Shown: piece by piece, positions 9,852 through 23,277 of the stretch | How the letters are laid out: each line of letters opens with the position of its first letter | How positions within the stretch are numbered: position 1 is the first letter of the stretch | Notes under the pieces: model-generated | Told to the model about the DNA's origin: nothing | The model's database searches: none | Seen by the model: only the letters and a program-made list of their open reading frames with translations | Position numbers and translations under genes: made by a program | Source of the DNA: Paracentrotus lividus | Lineage: Eukaryota > Echinodermata > Echinoidea > Camarodonta > Echinidae | DNA: 64,000 bases | Reading direction: 5' to 3' | NCBI GenBank assembly: GCA_940671915.1 | Contig: CALNVZ010003426.1 | Location: forward strand, 25,405,973 to 25,469,972

Positions 9852-12602
9852 TCTAGGTAGATTTTATGTTTATGTTGCCATTAATGACTAAAGAAACCTA
9901 TCACCAAATCGCCAGAAACCTGCAGTACAGGCTTGAAGTTCAGAGCAAGCAGCTTTCCCCAGATAGCCTACTGGTACCTCAAGGTTCATCATGTTCATTA
10001 TGGTACTTGTATTCCCAGACGCGCCATAACCAGTAATGGTTGATTAGTACCAGGCGCGGATCCATGATTTTCAATTGAATAGACTGTGCAGTCCCAATTG
10101 TCTGGGGACAATAGCGGCTCTAATATGTTTAGGCATTGGCCGATACTTTCAATTGTGTGACGTACGGCTGAAGCCGCTACTTAGTACGTGTTGGATCGAC
10201 CTTAAACATCATCTTCCAAAAGACCAGACTGGAATTCGAACCTGGTTCTTATCAGAGTCAGTTTTTAGGCTGATGTAGGGAGCTGACACAGTTATCACTC
10301 GATTAACTCCTGATCTACCCATGAAAAGCCATGCCATGGTATCCTTGAGCAAATCATCATCGAAAGCCTCCCATCTCAAACAGAACAACAAGAATTCAGT
10401 GTTTACTATCCGTTTGTGAGATTTTACGAGATAATTGATCACATTAATTAATAATAATAATAATAAAAACAATAATAATCGTAGTAGTAGCTTCTTATAT
10501 GGTTCGTAATATGAAACAATTTCATCTCTAAGCCCTTTACAATTATTATTACCCCGGTCGTCGGATGCTTGTAAGTCTTACTGACACCTGTCCATTCCCA
10601 AAGGGATCATTCAGAATCATGGCAGCCTTTACAGCGCACTCGTTCCATTCCTACCGGGTACCCATTTTGCACCTGGGTGGGGAGGAGCATTGTAGACAAA
10701 ACGCCCATGCCCTAGGACGTAAAGTGTCATACCGGGGATTGAACCCAAGGTCCTTGCATTCTCAGTCAAGTGATAAGACCACTAGACTATGACTATTAAG
10801 AATGTTTGATTGAGATCTCTCGTGATGAAAATACGCCGATGGGGAGACAGTGTGTTCATATCTAACGAAGATAATTATTTACGATGTGATATGATGTGAA
10901 GTTTTAACGTATAATCAACTGTGTTTAATGGAATCTGTGTTTAATGAAATTTGTTGCAATGTCAATTTTTGTCCAAAATGTCAACACTTTGGTCCTCTAA
11001 GATGTTATACAATTATCGTACTCTTATTTATTTAGAATAATCATTTCAACATTTGCATAATTATTGTGTTTGTTCTGTTTTGTTTTTAAAGGGTAAAATG
11101 ACATAAAATAACGTCCACGATTTGTTTTGTTTTTGTTTGAAATTGTTTATTTATTGGTTATTTAAAAAATACAATCATTAATTAGAAAATAATAAGTAGA
11201 ATTAATAAGTAGAAAAATACATGTTTTACAAAGCGTATTTAATTACTTAGCACTAATGTTGGATAAGCATAATGTCTTTTTATGACACGTATCTGGTATC
11301 CAACGATAATGATATGAATTTTAAAAAAAATTATCTTTTACACTCTTAAGCCCTACTCAGGTGAAGTTATATTCCATGTTTAGAATTTAATGAAATACTC
11401 CCAAATAGGCTTGCCTATGTATTTGGATGATATTTCGATGTGTACATAAGGTGGTGGAAGTTTATCTGAAAACCATATAAATTAAAGTTAAGTAGATGTT
11501 TAAATAGGTGTAGTACTGTGCAATACACATTGCTGAAACAAATCTTATAACACGAATTTCGCAGGCCATGTAGCCCATTGAAATAGCTTAATTTGTGATA
11601 ATAATAATGACGAAGTTCTGTTTGCTGAATTTTCGGAGGTATTTTTGATCACGACTGAGGAAACTTTTGTTGTCTAAGTGCGATGTAACTGCAATCTAGA
11701 TGTTTAAAATGAGAAAATTCCCTAAGAAATCGTTGATTGTTTATGTAGGCCCTATTGTTTTTGGTTTTTTTTATTATAAAAGACATATTTTTTTCGTTTT
11801 ATTTATTACTTGGATTTATGAATGGGCAAAAGTAAATACAGATTTGTAAATGTCTGTGAACACATAAATCACATCAACGAATTTATTTACTTCCGATCTT
11901 CACGTCCACCGACCTATACGTGGTTATTTATTGTTCGCAAAATCAGAAATGAAATACAATTGCGTGGAAGGGCAGAGATGGAAAATTGTTTTAGTATCCT
12001 GATCGTACACGTCTTTTATTGTAGACTTACTTAGGAGTTGTTTTATCTGTTTTTGAATTGCTCTTTTCGTTTAGCGTATGTTTTATTGCAAGATAAATAT
12101 TTCAAACTATTGTATAAAATATAGATTCATCTTTACATCTTAGTTCCCTCATTGCATAATTTGTCAATTGTCTATATATAATTTGTAAATAAGAGAAGAC
12201 CAACCAAATTCATAATCCCTTCAGTCACATGATCATATTAGTATATTGGCTCCAAACAGACCGAGTATTCATTGAATGTTTGTTATTTTAAGTGCCATAT
12301 TTCTTCTGCATTATTGTCGGTCCTTTCTCTTGCCAAAAGGACACTCGTTATTGCGTATCTCAAAGACATCCTTTATGCATAGCAAATTTGGGATAGCTTT
12401 TTTTTTTGCTAACAATCTTCTTTCTCCTCCTAGATTGTCAATGTGCATTTGCAGAGTGATTGATATGAACTCTTCATGTATTGTGTTTGTAACAACAAGG
12501 AGACATAGACCAAATACCCTACCACGTAAACTTCAAAATTCTGTTGAATGTCGTTCTGTTTGGAGTCAATGCGTTAATGTGACTGAAAGAAAGTTTTTAA
12601 TG
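9852..12602. other. Intergenic region downstream of the GPCR pair
   Basis: AT-rich DNA between the second receptor and the 3' end of the convergent sulfotransferase gene. It contains a tRNA-like SINE (10,555-10,797, minus strand) with an adjoining AAT microsatellite near 10,450. Open frames at 11,822 and 12,276 have no recognisable domain; the latter runs into the antisense of the sulfotransferase last exon. Confidence 0.5.
10440..10797 (-). mobile_element. tRNA-derived SINE with AAT-repeat tail
   Basis: Read on the minus strand, a tRNA-like head starts near 10,797 with a B-type D-arm (tagtctagtggt) and a T-arm with ggttcaatccccgg (box B). A non-tRNA body follows, ending in 'ggggtaataataattgtaaa' and then an AAT-rich tail near 10,450-10,475. 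The anticodon stem does not fold cleanly, so this is a retroposon and not a functional tRNA gene. Confidence 0.6.
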
Positions 12603-13251
12603 TCATATCTTAATACGATGTTCATACATCTCTTGGTACGAAGCCATCGTCTTCTCTATCCCTTTGATGACGTCAGGCGTCATTTTATCACGTGGTAGTG
12701 GCGTGCTTGGGGGCATGAAGCATGAACTATGCATCGCTCTGCCGTAGAAGTCCACCATTTGCATGATCTGGTCATCGCCGCATGCCTTCCAATTCTGGAA
12801 GGTGTCCAGAGAAGCGTCCCAGTTCAAGAGGTCCTCGGTGAAGGGGAGTCCTACCATCTCGCAATACTTTGTCATAATCTCTTTGGGGTGGTTCAATAGG
12901 TCGTCCGCATCGATGACGATGGGATCAGACTCGATCTCCTCTCGGACGTACTTCCAGAAATCGTACACGTCGGTGATATTATAACTGGGTTCCATATGCG
13001 GACAGTCGCGCAGGAGATCGAAGGTGGTTTCATCGGCCGCTTCGCCATGTAGTAGACCTACTGATTTGAAGTGATGGAAGTAAGAGTTGCGGAAGGATTG
13101 AAGAGACCTCTCTGGAGTTCGGATGAGGAATGTATGGCGGAAGCCCTTGGGAAGGTATTGGTGTGTTTTCTCGTTGATAGCTAAACACATGTCTTTGACG
13201 AACACGTAACGACTTTTTGCTGCTTCCAGTCTTGGCTTGACATTGGCATAT
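12603..13251 (-). CDS. Sulfotransferase exon 3 (terminal)
   Basis: Begins after a cttcag acceptor, completes V97, and runs to TGA at 12,605-12,603. It holds the 3'-phosphate-binding IRTPERS segment and the C-terminal helices. The frame is open upstream of the first internal Met, so the exon extends to the acceptor. Confidence 0.85.
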
Positions 13252-15420
13252 CTGAAGTGAAAATGAAAGGGAGGATATTAGTGCAAATAGATACAAATGC
13301 TTCCACCTACATTATATCATATTATGATAAATACAACATTTAATTAAAAAAAATAAACTATAAGAATACTGGTACTTCTTACAAATGAATGAGCCTATAG
13401 CTATTTAACTGCTGCTGCCATCTCTGGATTTGCAGCTAATTCTACCATCACAAAAGTAAAATCATCATAGATTTGTATAAATCTACATATAATTCAACGC
13501 AAGTGCTGAAATTTACAAAAGAAAGGAAAAGGAAAAGTCTGGGAGAAAATATCCTAGAGATTTGACATATTGGGCAAGACACCGAGTACTATCACATTTA
13601 TCCTTTTCCTTGTGCGACTATGAATTCTGAATTCCAAGCTATTGCTTTCCTTGATATCTATTCGATACAAGACGGCTAAACTGAACCCATTTGAAGACAA
13701 AACGATCAAATGTATCTTTTAACAGGAAGATGGAAGGTATAGTCTAACCAATGCCCATTTAATGCGATATGACTAAGGTATAGAACAATCATAATGCTTA
13801 CACAATTCTTTCGGTGATGACGTTAGCATCGGTCATCTTCTTCATCAAGTCCGTAGTCTTCGCGAAGACTTCCTCGTTGCCTTTCAGCTCCATTGGGAGG
13901 TCGACGCCGAGATGGGTCTTAGCTTCTCTCGTGGACAGGAAACAGTACACAAACGGTTCCGACCATACCTGTATAGTGAGTGAAAAAAAAACGTAATTAG
14001 TGATTAAACCTTGTAATACCCATTGGGATAAATATTTGATACATACTCATGAAATGTGTTTATCATTTAATATTCATTATCAAGATCATCCACTTGTCCA
14101 ACATCTTCATCATCAGTATTGTCATCATTGTTATGAACCTGAGATGTGTTATAAAGGCTCATAGTCGAGTTTCAGAACCTCTTTTTAGAGGGTATAATAA
14201 TTATACAAGATTTTGTAGACAGAGATTATAGGCCTATTATTCCTGCATCACTATGATCACTTCTGATTCTTAAGAGAGTTGAATTTTTTTTTTTTTTTAA
14301 ATCTTGTTAATACTAAATGGCAGATTGGGTATTTTCACTTTTTTAATAAAGTGAATGAGAACTAAACGACTTTGTACAAACTACATGTGTTAGAAATGCT
14401 CAACTGATCGCCGCTTTTAGGGCGTGCCACCTTTATTCCAACTTGCAAATGAGTTTGAAACCGCCTAATTGTATCATGTTGGAATTCCAAAATGTTGATC
14501 TTTATTTTTTGTTATGCTTTATTTATTTATTTATTTATTTATCTATTTATTTTATTTATTTATTTATTATTTTTTATTTTTTATTTATTTATTTTTTATT
14601 TTTTATTGTTTATTATTATTTATTTATTTTTTTTTTTTTTGGGGGGAGGGGGTTGTCGTTCAGGCAGTGACCACTCTTTATAACTGAAAGAAAGTGGTTG
14701 TCTCTCCTAACTTTATATATCTTCCCCGATGAATAAAAAACGCGTATCAAATCCTAATAAAAAAGTCATCATCCATCCATCATTAACGTGTATAATGTCG
14801 CCTATATTATTCTCCTTTCTGTTATGGTTCCCAACAGTTGGACTCAAGAGTTAGAGCAATAAAAAAGTGGCCATAGGGATTTCCCGCCATTAGCATCAAT
14901 TATGCTGTATCAACATCGCTCATCAAACTACTGATTTTAAAGACATGATTAATGAAAAATACAATTGGAAGGAAAGTTATTAGTCAAAATGAAAATGTTC
15001 ACGTTTAGCATGTTTATGAAAGTATAGGCGTTTTTTCCCCAATTCTAATAGAAGAGCCAGAGTTGGTTCAAACAAATGAATATCATCATACATGATAGTT
15101 ATAATGTCACAATCATAAACATATAGCCTTATAGTTGGTATTCATCGATTTTAATCACCTATCAGAATCATTGCATTAGATCCTATTATCATTCTCACCA
15201 TACACCACCACCACCACAACACACCACCATCATCATCAATCATTCATAGTCATCGTTTTTATTTTGGTTATTTAGATCAGACAAATTAGTCACCTACCTC
15301 CAATCCTTTGATAAAGCTGATACATTTCGTGAACGCGGTTGAGACAGTTCTAGGTGCTCGCCAAAGAAAGACCTTAATCTGCTCCGCCTCCAAAAGATCA
15401 TTTGAATTTATGTCACCCAT
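12603..15420 (-). CDS. Sulfotransferase-family protein (P-loop-like PAPS-dependent), three exons
   Basis: The complete gene joins exon 1 (15,420-15,298), exon 2 (13,968-13,802) and exon 3 (13,251-12,603). All introns begin GT and end AG and the frame is continuous, giving 312 aa. Sulfotransferases move a sulfuryl group from PAPS to a hydroxyl or amine. The 5'-phosphosulfate loop is visible at residues 20-30 (WRAPRTVSTAF), and the 3'-phosphate-binding segment at about 139-150 (LIRTPERSLQSF) supplies the conserved Arg and Ser. The C-terminal half contains VIDADDLL and a GLPF turn typical of the family. There is no signal peptide or transmembrane segment, so a cytosolic enzyme is likely. It resembles the broad sulfotransferase-like group found in plants and marine invertebrates more than classical SULTs. 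The acceptor substrate is unknown. Exon 1 lies inside a segment that recurs near 29.9 kb. Confidence 0.85.
13802..13968 (-). CDS. Sulfotransferase exon 2
   Basis: Begins after a tatacag acceptor with GTA TGG (V-W) and ends at a gtaagc donor in phase 2. It encodes residues 42-96 (WSEPFVYCF ... VITERI) plus two bases of V97. Confidence 0.82.
14517..14640. repeat. (TTTA)n microsatellite in sulfotransferase intron 1
   Basis: About 120 bp of tttatttatttatttt repeats ending in a T-run and G-run at 14,629-14,652. It produces spurious Phe/Tyr/Ile-rich open frames. Confidence 0.9.
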
Positions 15421-18328
15421 AGTGAGCCGAATCTAGCTAATTTTAGTTTTTCAAACCAAGTATGCATAGGTTTTGTTCTGAAAACATAAACTATGCTTTA
15501 TTCTTTCCCAATATGAACGAATTTTCCGTCCAGGAACTTCTTTGTCGCTTGCAGCTCTTAATCCTGGTAGCTGAAATGCACGAATTATTTCCTCAAAACA
15601 TCAAAATTCATATAGAATGTTTCTTTGATATACCCACACTCCATTCGGGATATAATACAGCTTCATTCATTTTATGAAACGAAGCGTATTTTGTGTGCTT
15701 TATGTAGGATAATAGCAGCCCATGGATAACCGTCATCGGTTGTCTATTGTTATCTATAGTTTGCTCGACGTGTTACGTAATAACCGCTTCAAAGAGGGAA
15801 TATAACATGTAGAGATCAATATGTCAATATTCGCTCAGCTTTATCTTGTGTCTCGTACCAAAAACAGAAATCTATCCAGGGGCGTATTTAGTATGCATGC
15901 AGCCAGAAACATTGAGTCATAACAAGGACTGAACTCTGAGGACTACAGTCTGTGTAAAAAAAAATGGTACAGTCGAAAAACAATTATTTAGGTGTGAAAT
16001 ATTTTCAAATAATGTGTGTATGTGGTACCAAAATAAAGCCAAAAGATTTTCCCTGCTGATGCGCTTTGATCTGTATATTTGCTTTAGAAAAAAAGTTATG
16101 CTAAATTTTGTGCGACGAGGAACAAATCGAAATTGAGCACTTCATGGCCATTATGCGAAACCTATACACAAAGGCATGGGACGGCGTGCGAAATGGATTT
16201 TTCTTGATTGTAGAAAATATCTCAAAAACTACAACACCAAATTTGATGAAAAAAATGGCGAGAAGAAAGTCTGATTTTCCTGCTTTACAAAAATATCAAA
16301 TAAATACCAGGTTGTGATTTAAAAAAAAAAAACAACAAAAAAAACAAAAAAACACACGCATTGTAGTAGCTATATAGCAAAACTTTACAGGGGGATGTAG
16401 TATTCAATAATGAATTCCATTCTAATTTCCAAGAACTCATCGGCTTACCTCACGTAAATACAAGAAGTCTGATAATTTTTGTTCATATTCCAAATAATCT
16501 TTCGCTCATATTTTAATGGAAACTTCTGCTTCATATATATAAAGATATATTCATACATATACACTTGACCTGATTTATCTATAAAACGATACATTGCTCC
16601 ATTTTGTATAAATGATATCTACAGTTAAAAATCGGAAAATTAATATAATTATTGGCCAACTGTCTAATAGGCCAAATTATTGTCCAAATTCCATTTTCGT
16701 CTAATTCCCAAATGAATATGTTTGGTCTATTACCAGTTTGTTACAGGAATGGACTAAATTTTGTTTAATAATTGTAGTAAACGAAATGGGATTAGACTGT
16801 GCCTGTGGGATGAGACCAAAGTGCATTACTTGAATTGCAAATATGAAATCCGTTTCATAATGTATTCACTGATATTCTCCATCACCCAAAATTTTATTTT
16901 GGCACTTTGCTCTTTCTTTTCCCATTTTGTTTCAGAAATCTGGCTAGGAATGAAGTAAGACTTGTATTTTTTAATGCACGATAATTTCAGATTTTTGTTT
17001 TTGTTTTTTGCAGACTTATGGTAAGTGGGGGTATCATGTAAAAGCCTCTATATGCCATGTGAGTGAATAGGTGCGATATTGAAGTCTGACACGCTTCATT
17101 CATAGAAGAAGTCTTATCTAGAATTCTGCGCCTATATGTATTATTTTACAGGCAGCGCAGCGACCAAGATAGTGAGAAAATTGGAAAATTCTCACAAGTC
17201 ATGCGCGTATTCGGGGGGGGGGGGGGGGGCTCGGGGCCGGGTCCCCAGGTAGGCGCCGAAAAGGGAGGCAAAATGAACTCAATGGGAGCCAAATTGACCT
17301 TAGGGGCGCCAAATTGAGGAAAATGTAAAAAAAAAACCAAAACCAAAACCAAAAAAAAACAACAACAACAACAAAAAAAAACAAAAAAAACGATTCACCT
17401 TCTTTAACCTACCCCTATACGGTTTATACGTAATTATGACCTTATGGTTGACCGAAGCCGAAATTTTCTTCAACACCTCCGTGTGCTATCACACATATAA
17501 ATTAACCTTTTTTTTGAGATTCAGAGATCATACATGATATTTAAAAATATGTCATAGTGATTTATTGACGGATTTAAGGTTAACAAACGTCATTATAATG
17601 GTCATGGGGCTGCTTGGTGCGCAGGAGGTTTTGTTTTGTTTGTGTGTTTTGGGGGCATATATGTTGTTTCTGTTTGCTGAGGATGCATATTCTGATTATT
17701 GTCATTCATATAGCGCCGAAATATTATGATTAGAGTGGCATATAACAAATGTCATGTTATGACAGGGCTGTGTTATGAACTGAAAACAAATCCTCCAATC
17801 ATCCCTGAAGCCTATATTGCTTATCCTGATATGTCCATCAACCTAATTCTTTGAACAATACGACAATTCCATCCATGAGAAAAAAAAAAAAAATGCGTCA
17901 TGAATGATACATAAAATGAAAAGGAAAAGGTCGATTTCGTTCTATTGAAATGTCATATTTATATGACAATTTTAAAAAGCGCCAAAAAATCTTTACTCTT
18001 TATTATTTTGTTATAAAAAAATACTCATAATCTTATCTCATACGGCGTATATCATGTAGTTAAAATATTTATGAACTGCTGACTGGATACTAACGCCTAA
18101 AGGCAAACAATTGCAAACTGAAATGTTATTAATTTTTAAGAAAGCATAATTAGCCGACATGTCATTTCATACATGAAATTGGTTTGATTTTATTGATACT
18201 CCCATTTTTATTTTGATGACTTTCCAATATGAAGTTTGTAATTGATAGCAAAAGAGAGGAAAGTTGTCTTCCTTCTGATTAAAAAAAAAATCAAAACTTT
18301 CGTAACTCCTGTATGCTACCACAGAAAG
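15203..18328 (+). repeat. Segment A: left member of a direct long repeat
   Basis: This 3.1-kb stretch recurs at 29,806-32,895 in the same orientation. It begins at a CCA/TCA microsatellite and contains sulfotransferase exon 1, its upstream region and low-complexity DNA (G-run near 17,213, CAA-rich tract near 17,340). It ends at ccacagaaag, immediately before a 25-N gap. The copy differs mainly by one-base indels. Outside exon 1 I see no coding content. Confidence 0.85.
15298..15420 (-). CDS. Sulfotransferase exon 1
   Basis: Starts at ATG (15,420-15,418), encodes 41 residues including the PAPS-binding WRAPRTVSTAF motif, and ends GAG before a gtaggt donor (phase 0). Confidence 0.82.
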
Positions 18329-18353
18329 NNNNNNNNNNNNNNNNNNNNNNNNN
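18329..18353. other. Assembly gap (25 N)
   Basis: Exactly 25 Ns. The left flank (ccacagaaag) continues in the second copy of segment A into taatcacacac at 32,896, so the sequence after this gap is probably not the true neighbour. Confidence 0.95.
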
Positions 18354-19050
18354 GAAGAGATCTCTTGAACATTTTACTTCTACAACCATTGTTCATATAG
18401 ATTCAAGGAGCTTGAATTATCACTGGTCCCTATGCTTTGAAGTCTGACTTCTCCCATGTAGAGAATTGGCATTGCCTATTCCTACTACTCAGGATCAAGC
18501 ATCCCCTGAATTGTTTCCACTCCCGCGCCAACTACACTTTAATTTATGGATGCTCTTGATTAAGATAGCCTTCTTGTATTTTGCACAGGTGTTCTCTGTA
18601 CGAAACGGGTGAGTTTTACTGTTCTGTGATCCAAAAATATGTGTGCGGCATGACGATCAAAATGGATCCATATCCAAATTCCGCCTAGGACTGAAGGGAG
18701 CAAGTTCCTTAAGAATGTCTTTCTACTTCAAACACTCCATGTAAATCAGTGCGTTTGATCTGAAGGTAAGACACGTCTCTGTTGCCTCCTCTGTACATCT
18801 CCATCTTCCGGCAAACCTGGATACCTCATACTTGATGGATTCAACCTCAAGATTGGGTCAGGATGGCGCTTTGAGTAGTGATCTGAGATCACACCGTACG
18901 CCTAACTCCGCCAAGCACTGGAGACAGGAAGTAGCCATGATTGACACTCTTGTGGCTGCCTTGAGTGTACGACCCAAGTTAGACTTGCAGGACAGCCTTT
19001 TGTGACAGATTTGCACACTCATATTATGATGGTCATACTTGGTAGGGGAT
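18354..19050 (-). pseudogene. Frameshifted copy of the zinc-finger exon (43,574 onward)
   Basis: The reverse complement corresponds to the first about 680 bases of the zinc-finger exon at 43,574. The first finger is broken (the His ligands of the right copy, GRHLKEQH, become GRTLKAAT here) and many one-base indels shift the frame. The copy stops abruptly at the 25-N gap. The error pattern looks like low-quality consensus more than neutral decay. Confidence 0.7.
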
Positions 19051-19340
19051 CTTTGGAAGAAAGGAGACACATTGAAGCAAATCACTCTCACTTCCATTTA
19101 TACTTAGCTGAATAAAGGCCTCTCTAAAATAGAAACCATGATTATTTATTTTTCTGTTTACTAAAGCACCACGAGTAAATTGTAAATGTACTCTATTGGT
19201 TCCTATTACCTCATAATACTAATCTTTCAAACAGTGTTGAAAAACTTTGCATGTGCACATAAATTTATTATATTCACAAAATCATCTCTGTTATTTAAAA
19301 GATCAACCCTACATCAGTTACAATGCCTTTTATAATAAAC

Positions 19341-19373
<33 letters not shown>
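19341..19373. repeat. (ATT)n microsatellite
   Basis: Perfect trinucleotide run; its inverted counterpart is the AAT run near 43,245-43,275. Confidence 0.9.
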
Positions 19374-21017
19374 CGAAACTGTTGAATTTAATGCATGCCA
19401 AGGTTCATAAATGTGGCATACATCTTTTGTGTTGCCAGGCTATGAAAAATTTCTGCCACACTCGTATGTCATGCAATATTATAAGGCAAACTTTACACGT
19501 AGAGGCACAAAAAACACTTTAGGAACCCAAATGCAATTCATGTTATTAAATGAATCTCAAAATTTGATGTCTCATCCTGACAATATTTACAGCGTATGGT
19601 ACGTATTAGCTTTTAGTTGAGGTACCGTTGTAATTCTGAGATATTATGGTCATTAGGAGGAATAAACGAGGCAGTAATCGTAGTCCGGTCACAGACGATT
19701 AGGTATGCAACATGCTCTGTAACATAAAGACTGAAGATCATTGCAACTTTGAAGCAACCCTTCTGATAGTTCACAGTAAGACATAATTTATAAAAAAAAG
19801 TCCATGTAACAAGGGTCCAGATTGGTGACTTATTGATTAGCAATTCGAGCTACCCGATATAACTTCCAATGGCGAGATTACCCAACATGCATCTCGATGA
19901 TAGACAACTTCACTTCTGGCTCCATATCAGTAAGAGATAATTATGATCAATGGCTAGCTTGTAAGTCTGCGCACTTGTAATCTTCACAATTTTTATGGCA
20001 AAAATTGAGCGGTGTGTGTGTTTATAATGAATACGATAAGTTCAGTTCATCGCGTGAGAATAACTGATAAAAAATAGCGCAGGTGCTGTGCGCGCGCGTG
20101 AATATTAAATAGGCCTTAAATAAATACGCACGCTAATCAAGCAATTACCATTTATTTGTCTTTTATTAGGGGACGTTCAAACAAAAGAGATAGTTTATTA
20201 AGAAAAAAATTAAAGTCGATTTTCATTTTTTATCTTTCGGCCTAACAAAAATATAGTACGACGCATACAATAAGAAATTCGGTGGCACCTTAGCACTCCC
20301 CTAATGGTGAAATTTGAAGGCAAAAAGCGCCAATAACATTTCAGCGTAAATTAATCCGTCGTATGCATAATGGCGCTTACGCATGTTTGCTACCTAGCGG
20401 AAGTGAGCTGCCAACGGTTTGACCTTTGACCCTTAAATTTGGCGATAATATCGATACTATCGGAACAAATTGATGAATTTTTGTATTCAGATCGCTCGAA
20501 TTGATTGTAACTTTTCATGTTCCACGGCCTTGGGATATACCTTGGCAGTGACACATTTGATCCACTGACAAATTGCTCGGGCTTTATTTCATCTAAGATG
20601 TAGGGTTAGGGTTGAAAAGGGTATTATGAACATTAGGCTTATGGTTAGGTTTGGCATATGATCACAAATAGAGAGCCAAATCTTACAATGTTGATATCAC
20701 AAATCAGACTACTGTATATCGCTGTATTTTTCGCAGTACATAATTTTTTCGCTATTTTTGCTTCAAATGGGGATTTTGTATTTGCATTCACTTTCTAACA
20801 GAATATCAGGAAGTGAAAATTACGAGTTCAGTAAGTCATGAAATTTGCGAGTATCTAGAACATGCGACAACAAAAATGGAAATAAAGATCATGAATCAGG
20901 TCTAGATTATGACATTAGGAGTACGCCTTTATGCAAGTATGGTTTTACAAAACTTATGCCTTTGATGTCCCATAAGCTTTTCATGTGCATCTACAAATCC
21001 TACGTTATCTGTATTAC

Positions 21018-22473
21018 CTCAGAATCTTTGTTCCAGGACCAACCTCCTTGATCCATGCCTTGATCCATAGAGGCATTGAAAAGCAGACACATCGGAATCA
21101 AACAGTGGTGCTGTGAGAGTCTGAAACGGAAATAAGATATAGAGAGATGATAGTAACTTGGGCTTCAATCCAAAGTGACGGGGTGTGTGGTGGCATTTCC
21201 CCAGAGGACATTATGGGTACACGTAAAGACATAATTTTGTTCAAAATTAATGTCACATCTTTGCCCAACCAGGGGAACAAATGTCCCCTAACTACAAAAA
21301 CATGTATAACCCCCCCCCCTCCTTTTTTACATAGCCTCTGACCACTCGAGCATTGAAGACTTAATTGGTTTCGGGAACGGGCCCAGCGTGGGTTACTATA
21401 GCTCAGCTGCAGAGCGCCTGACTAGTAACGCAGGAGTCTCTGTTCGAATCCTGTACTTCGGTACCCCCCATTTCTTTGCTAATTTTTTCATAATGAACAT
21501 TGTGTGTTAAATACAGGATGCGCTTAGAATTGAAACATGACTTTAATCTTCTCTATGTGACCCCCCCCCCTTCTTCCAACTATACTTTCTATTTTATGCC
21601 AGAATGAATGTGCTTTACCTTGCCGGGATTCTAAGGGTGACATCTGATTGTCTAGCACACCTTGCATGTGGTAATCAAGACATTCCTGGAATCACTGAGA
21701 CTGATGGTGCCTCCCTTCACGATCTCAGGTTCCTACACAATACAACAGCAAAGTCAATTCAAACAGTCAAAGATGTAAGGTGCAATAATAACCCAGTCTA
21801 TCAATATTGACTTTTCCTTAAATGCATACAAACTAACAAAGTAAAATGGCATTGTTTTCTTCAAAATGTATATTTAGTACTCTGATAAAATATGATTTTT
21901 TTTTTTTAAACCTAGTAATTATGCAGTGGCTACATGTATTTCATATTTGTTCAAGTTACTTTTAAAATTGAGAAGACACTTGTAAGAAAACAGGGGAGGT
22001 GTAAAATTGATCCCTGTCCAAGAATTGGTTTAAGGAATTTTTTTTTAAAACCCATCATTTTGTTTTATAAATTCAAACAGTTTAAAATTGTTTCTTTCCA
22101 AGTTACCAGTAACAATAATTGATTCTGTTGAAAAATAAAATTTAATCCAAAACTTTCATTATAAATTTTGAGGTAATCTAAACCTACTCTTTTGCTTTAT
22201 TAATGGGAATCTTGAATTAGTAATTGCTGCCACTCATACCTTGCTATTAGCTGAAGCACCCTCATTTAAATCTGAACTCCTCTCTTTCTTGCCTCATTCT
22301 CATCTTCAATGATTGTGATGTCATCTTCATCTGACCTCTCATCTTTCACCTTTGACCCTGTATCTGAATCCTTCCATGCTCTTCACAGATCAGTTTACAT
22401 TGATTGAGAAGTTGATGGATTGCAACATTGAGAGATAGAATCTTCTCTGATTTTCAGTTAGTAATCTGGATAG
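21018..22473 (-). pseudogene. Inverted copies of the three upstream zinc-finger-gene exons
   Basis: Copies of the right-arm exons lie at 22,473-22,240 (partner 40,109-40,348), 21,732-21,619 (partner 40,862-40,979) and 21,120-21,018 (partner 41,489-41,589), with splice sites preserved. Lengths differ by a few bases from the partners, so frames are broken. In the first exon, however, this copy keeps a longer open frame through its 5' half than the right copy does, and is useful for consensus. Confidence 0.7.
21391..21500 (+). mobile_element. tRNA-like SINE (copy in left arm)
   Basis: Contains tatagctcagctgcagagcg (box A region), ctagtaa (a Thr-AGT-like anticodon loop) and a box B with gttcgaatcc, followed by ccccatttctttgctaattt. 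The acceptor stem does not pair, so it is not a functional tRNA. Counterpart of 41,100-41,213. Confidence 0.6.
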
Positions 22474-23277
22474 CTGTGAGTCAGAATGAATTTTAACGTG
22501 TTGCAAAAATGTACATGTGCAGCAAAAACAAATAACACTTCTGCAGAAATTAGGAACAAAAAGCATCCTTTACCGGCAATGTACATGTACATAGTCAACC
22601 TCTGCACATTGAATCAACATGCTTTCTCTGACTAGACTTCCTGTCAATGATCTCTTAATTCCCATTTGAATACAAAAAAAATTTGTAAGCAATGTCGGTG
22701 AATACAATGCCTTCAAATGAGGAAGCCAAAGACTTCACAATGCATTCATTGCTATCGTTGAGTGTGAGAACAGCGGATTAAATGCCCTCCGTTCTAAATG
22801 GATTTGACTGCAGTCAAATCTGGCAGTCCACTGAATGTGCCCGAGTCAAAGTAGCGGCAAAGAGATATAGCCTACAGTTTATATTGTATCTTATATTGTT
22901 TGTCATGTGTTTTAATGAATATTTGGAAATAAATTTAGTTCAATTCAATGTTACTCATACATATTTGTGAAATATTTGCAGTACACGTATTCCGCGCAAA
23001 GAACGGCAGAGCTACCAATTGCAAGTGCTGTGTAAACAGCAGTGTGACTCAAGTATCATATTTAAGTGATTTCTAATCCAAGATCTTTTGTAACATGCCC
23101 GTTATTCCACTTACTGCACTAGAAGTATCTGTTTCTTTTCCCGATGCCCAAATGTCTTGTTGGAAATTTTTGGTTTTGTGGTTTTGGGGATTTTCATAAG
23201 ATTTTTCCCATGAAATGAGGGAATTTTAACAGAGAATCACGGCACTCCAATTTTTGAGCGTTGCCGTTGGTTATAGT

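Noticed and set aside
10690..10797. Minus-strand tRNA gene
   Set aside because: The anticodon arm has an extra base and no acceptor stem; better read as a SINE head.
12276..12698. 140-codon plus-strand frame
   Set aside because: No domain; its end is antisense to the sulfotransferase last exon and its start is AT-rich 3' flank.
18858..19097. Minus-strand open frame with finger-like Cys pairs
   Set aside because: It is a frameshifted inverted copy of the zinc-finger exon at 43,574 and lacks most His ligands; not counted as a gene.
21391..21470. tRNA gene
   Set aside because: Boxes A and B are present, but acceptor and T stems do not pair and the sequence has a SINE tail; also mirrored at 41.1 kb.
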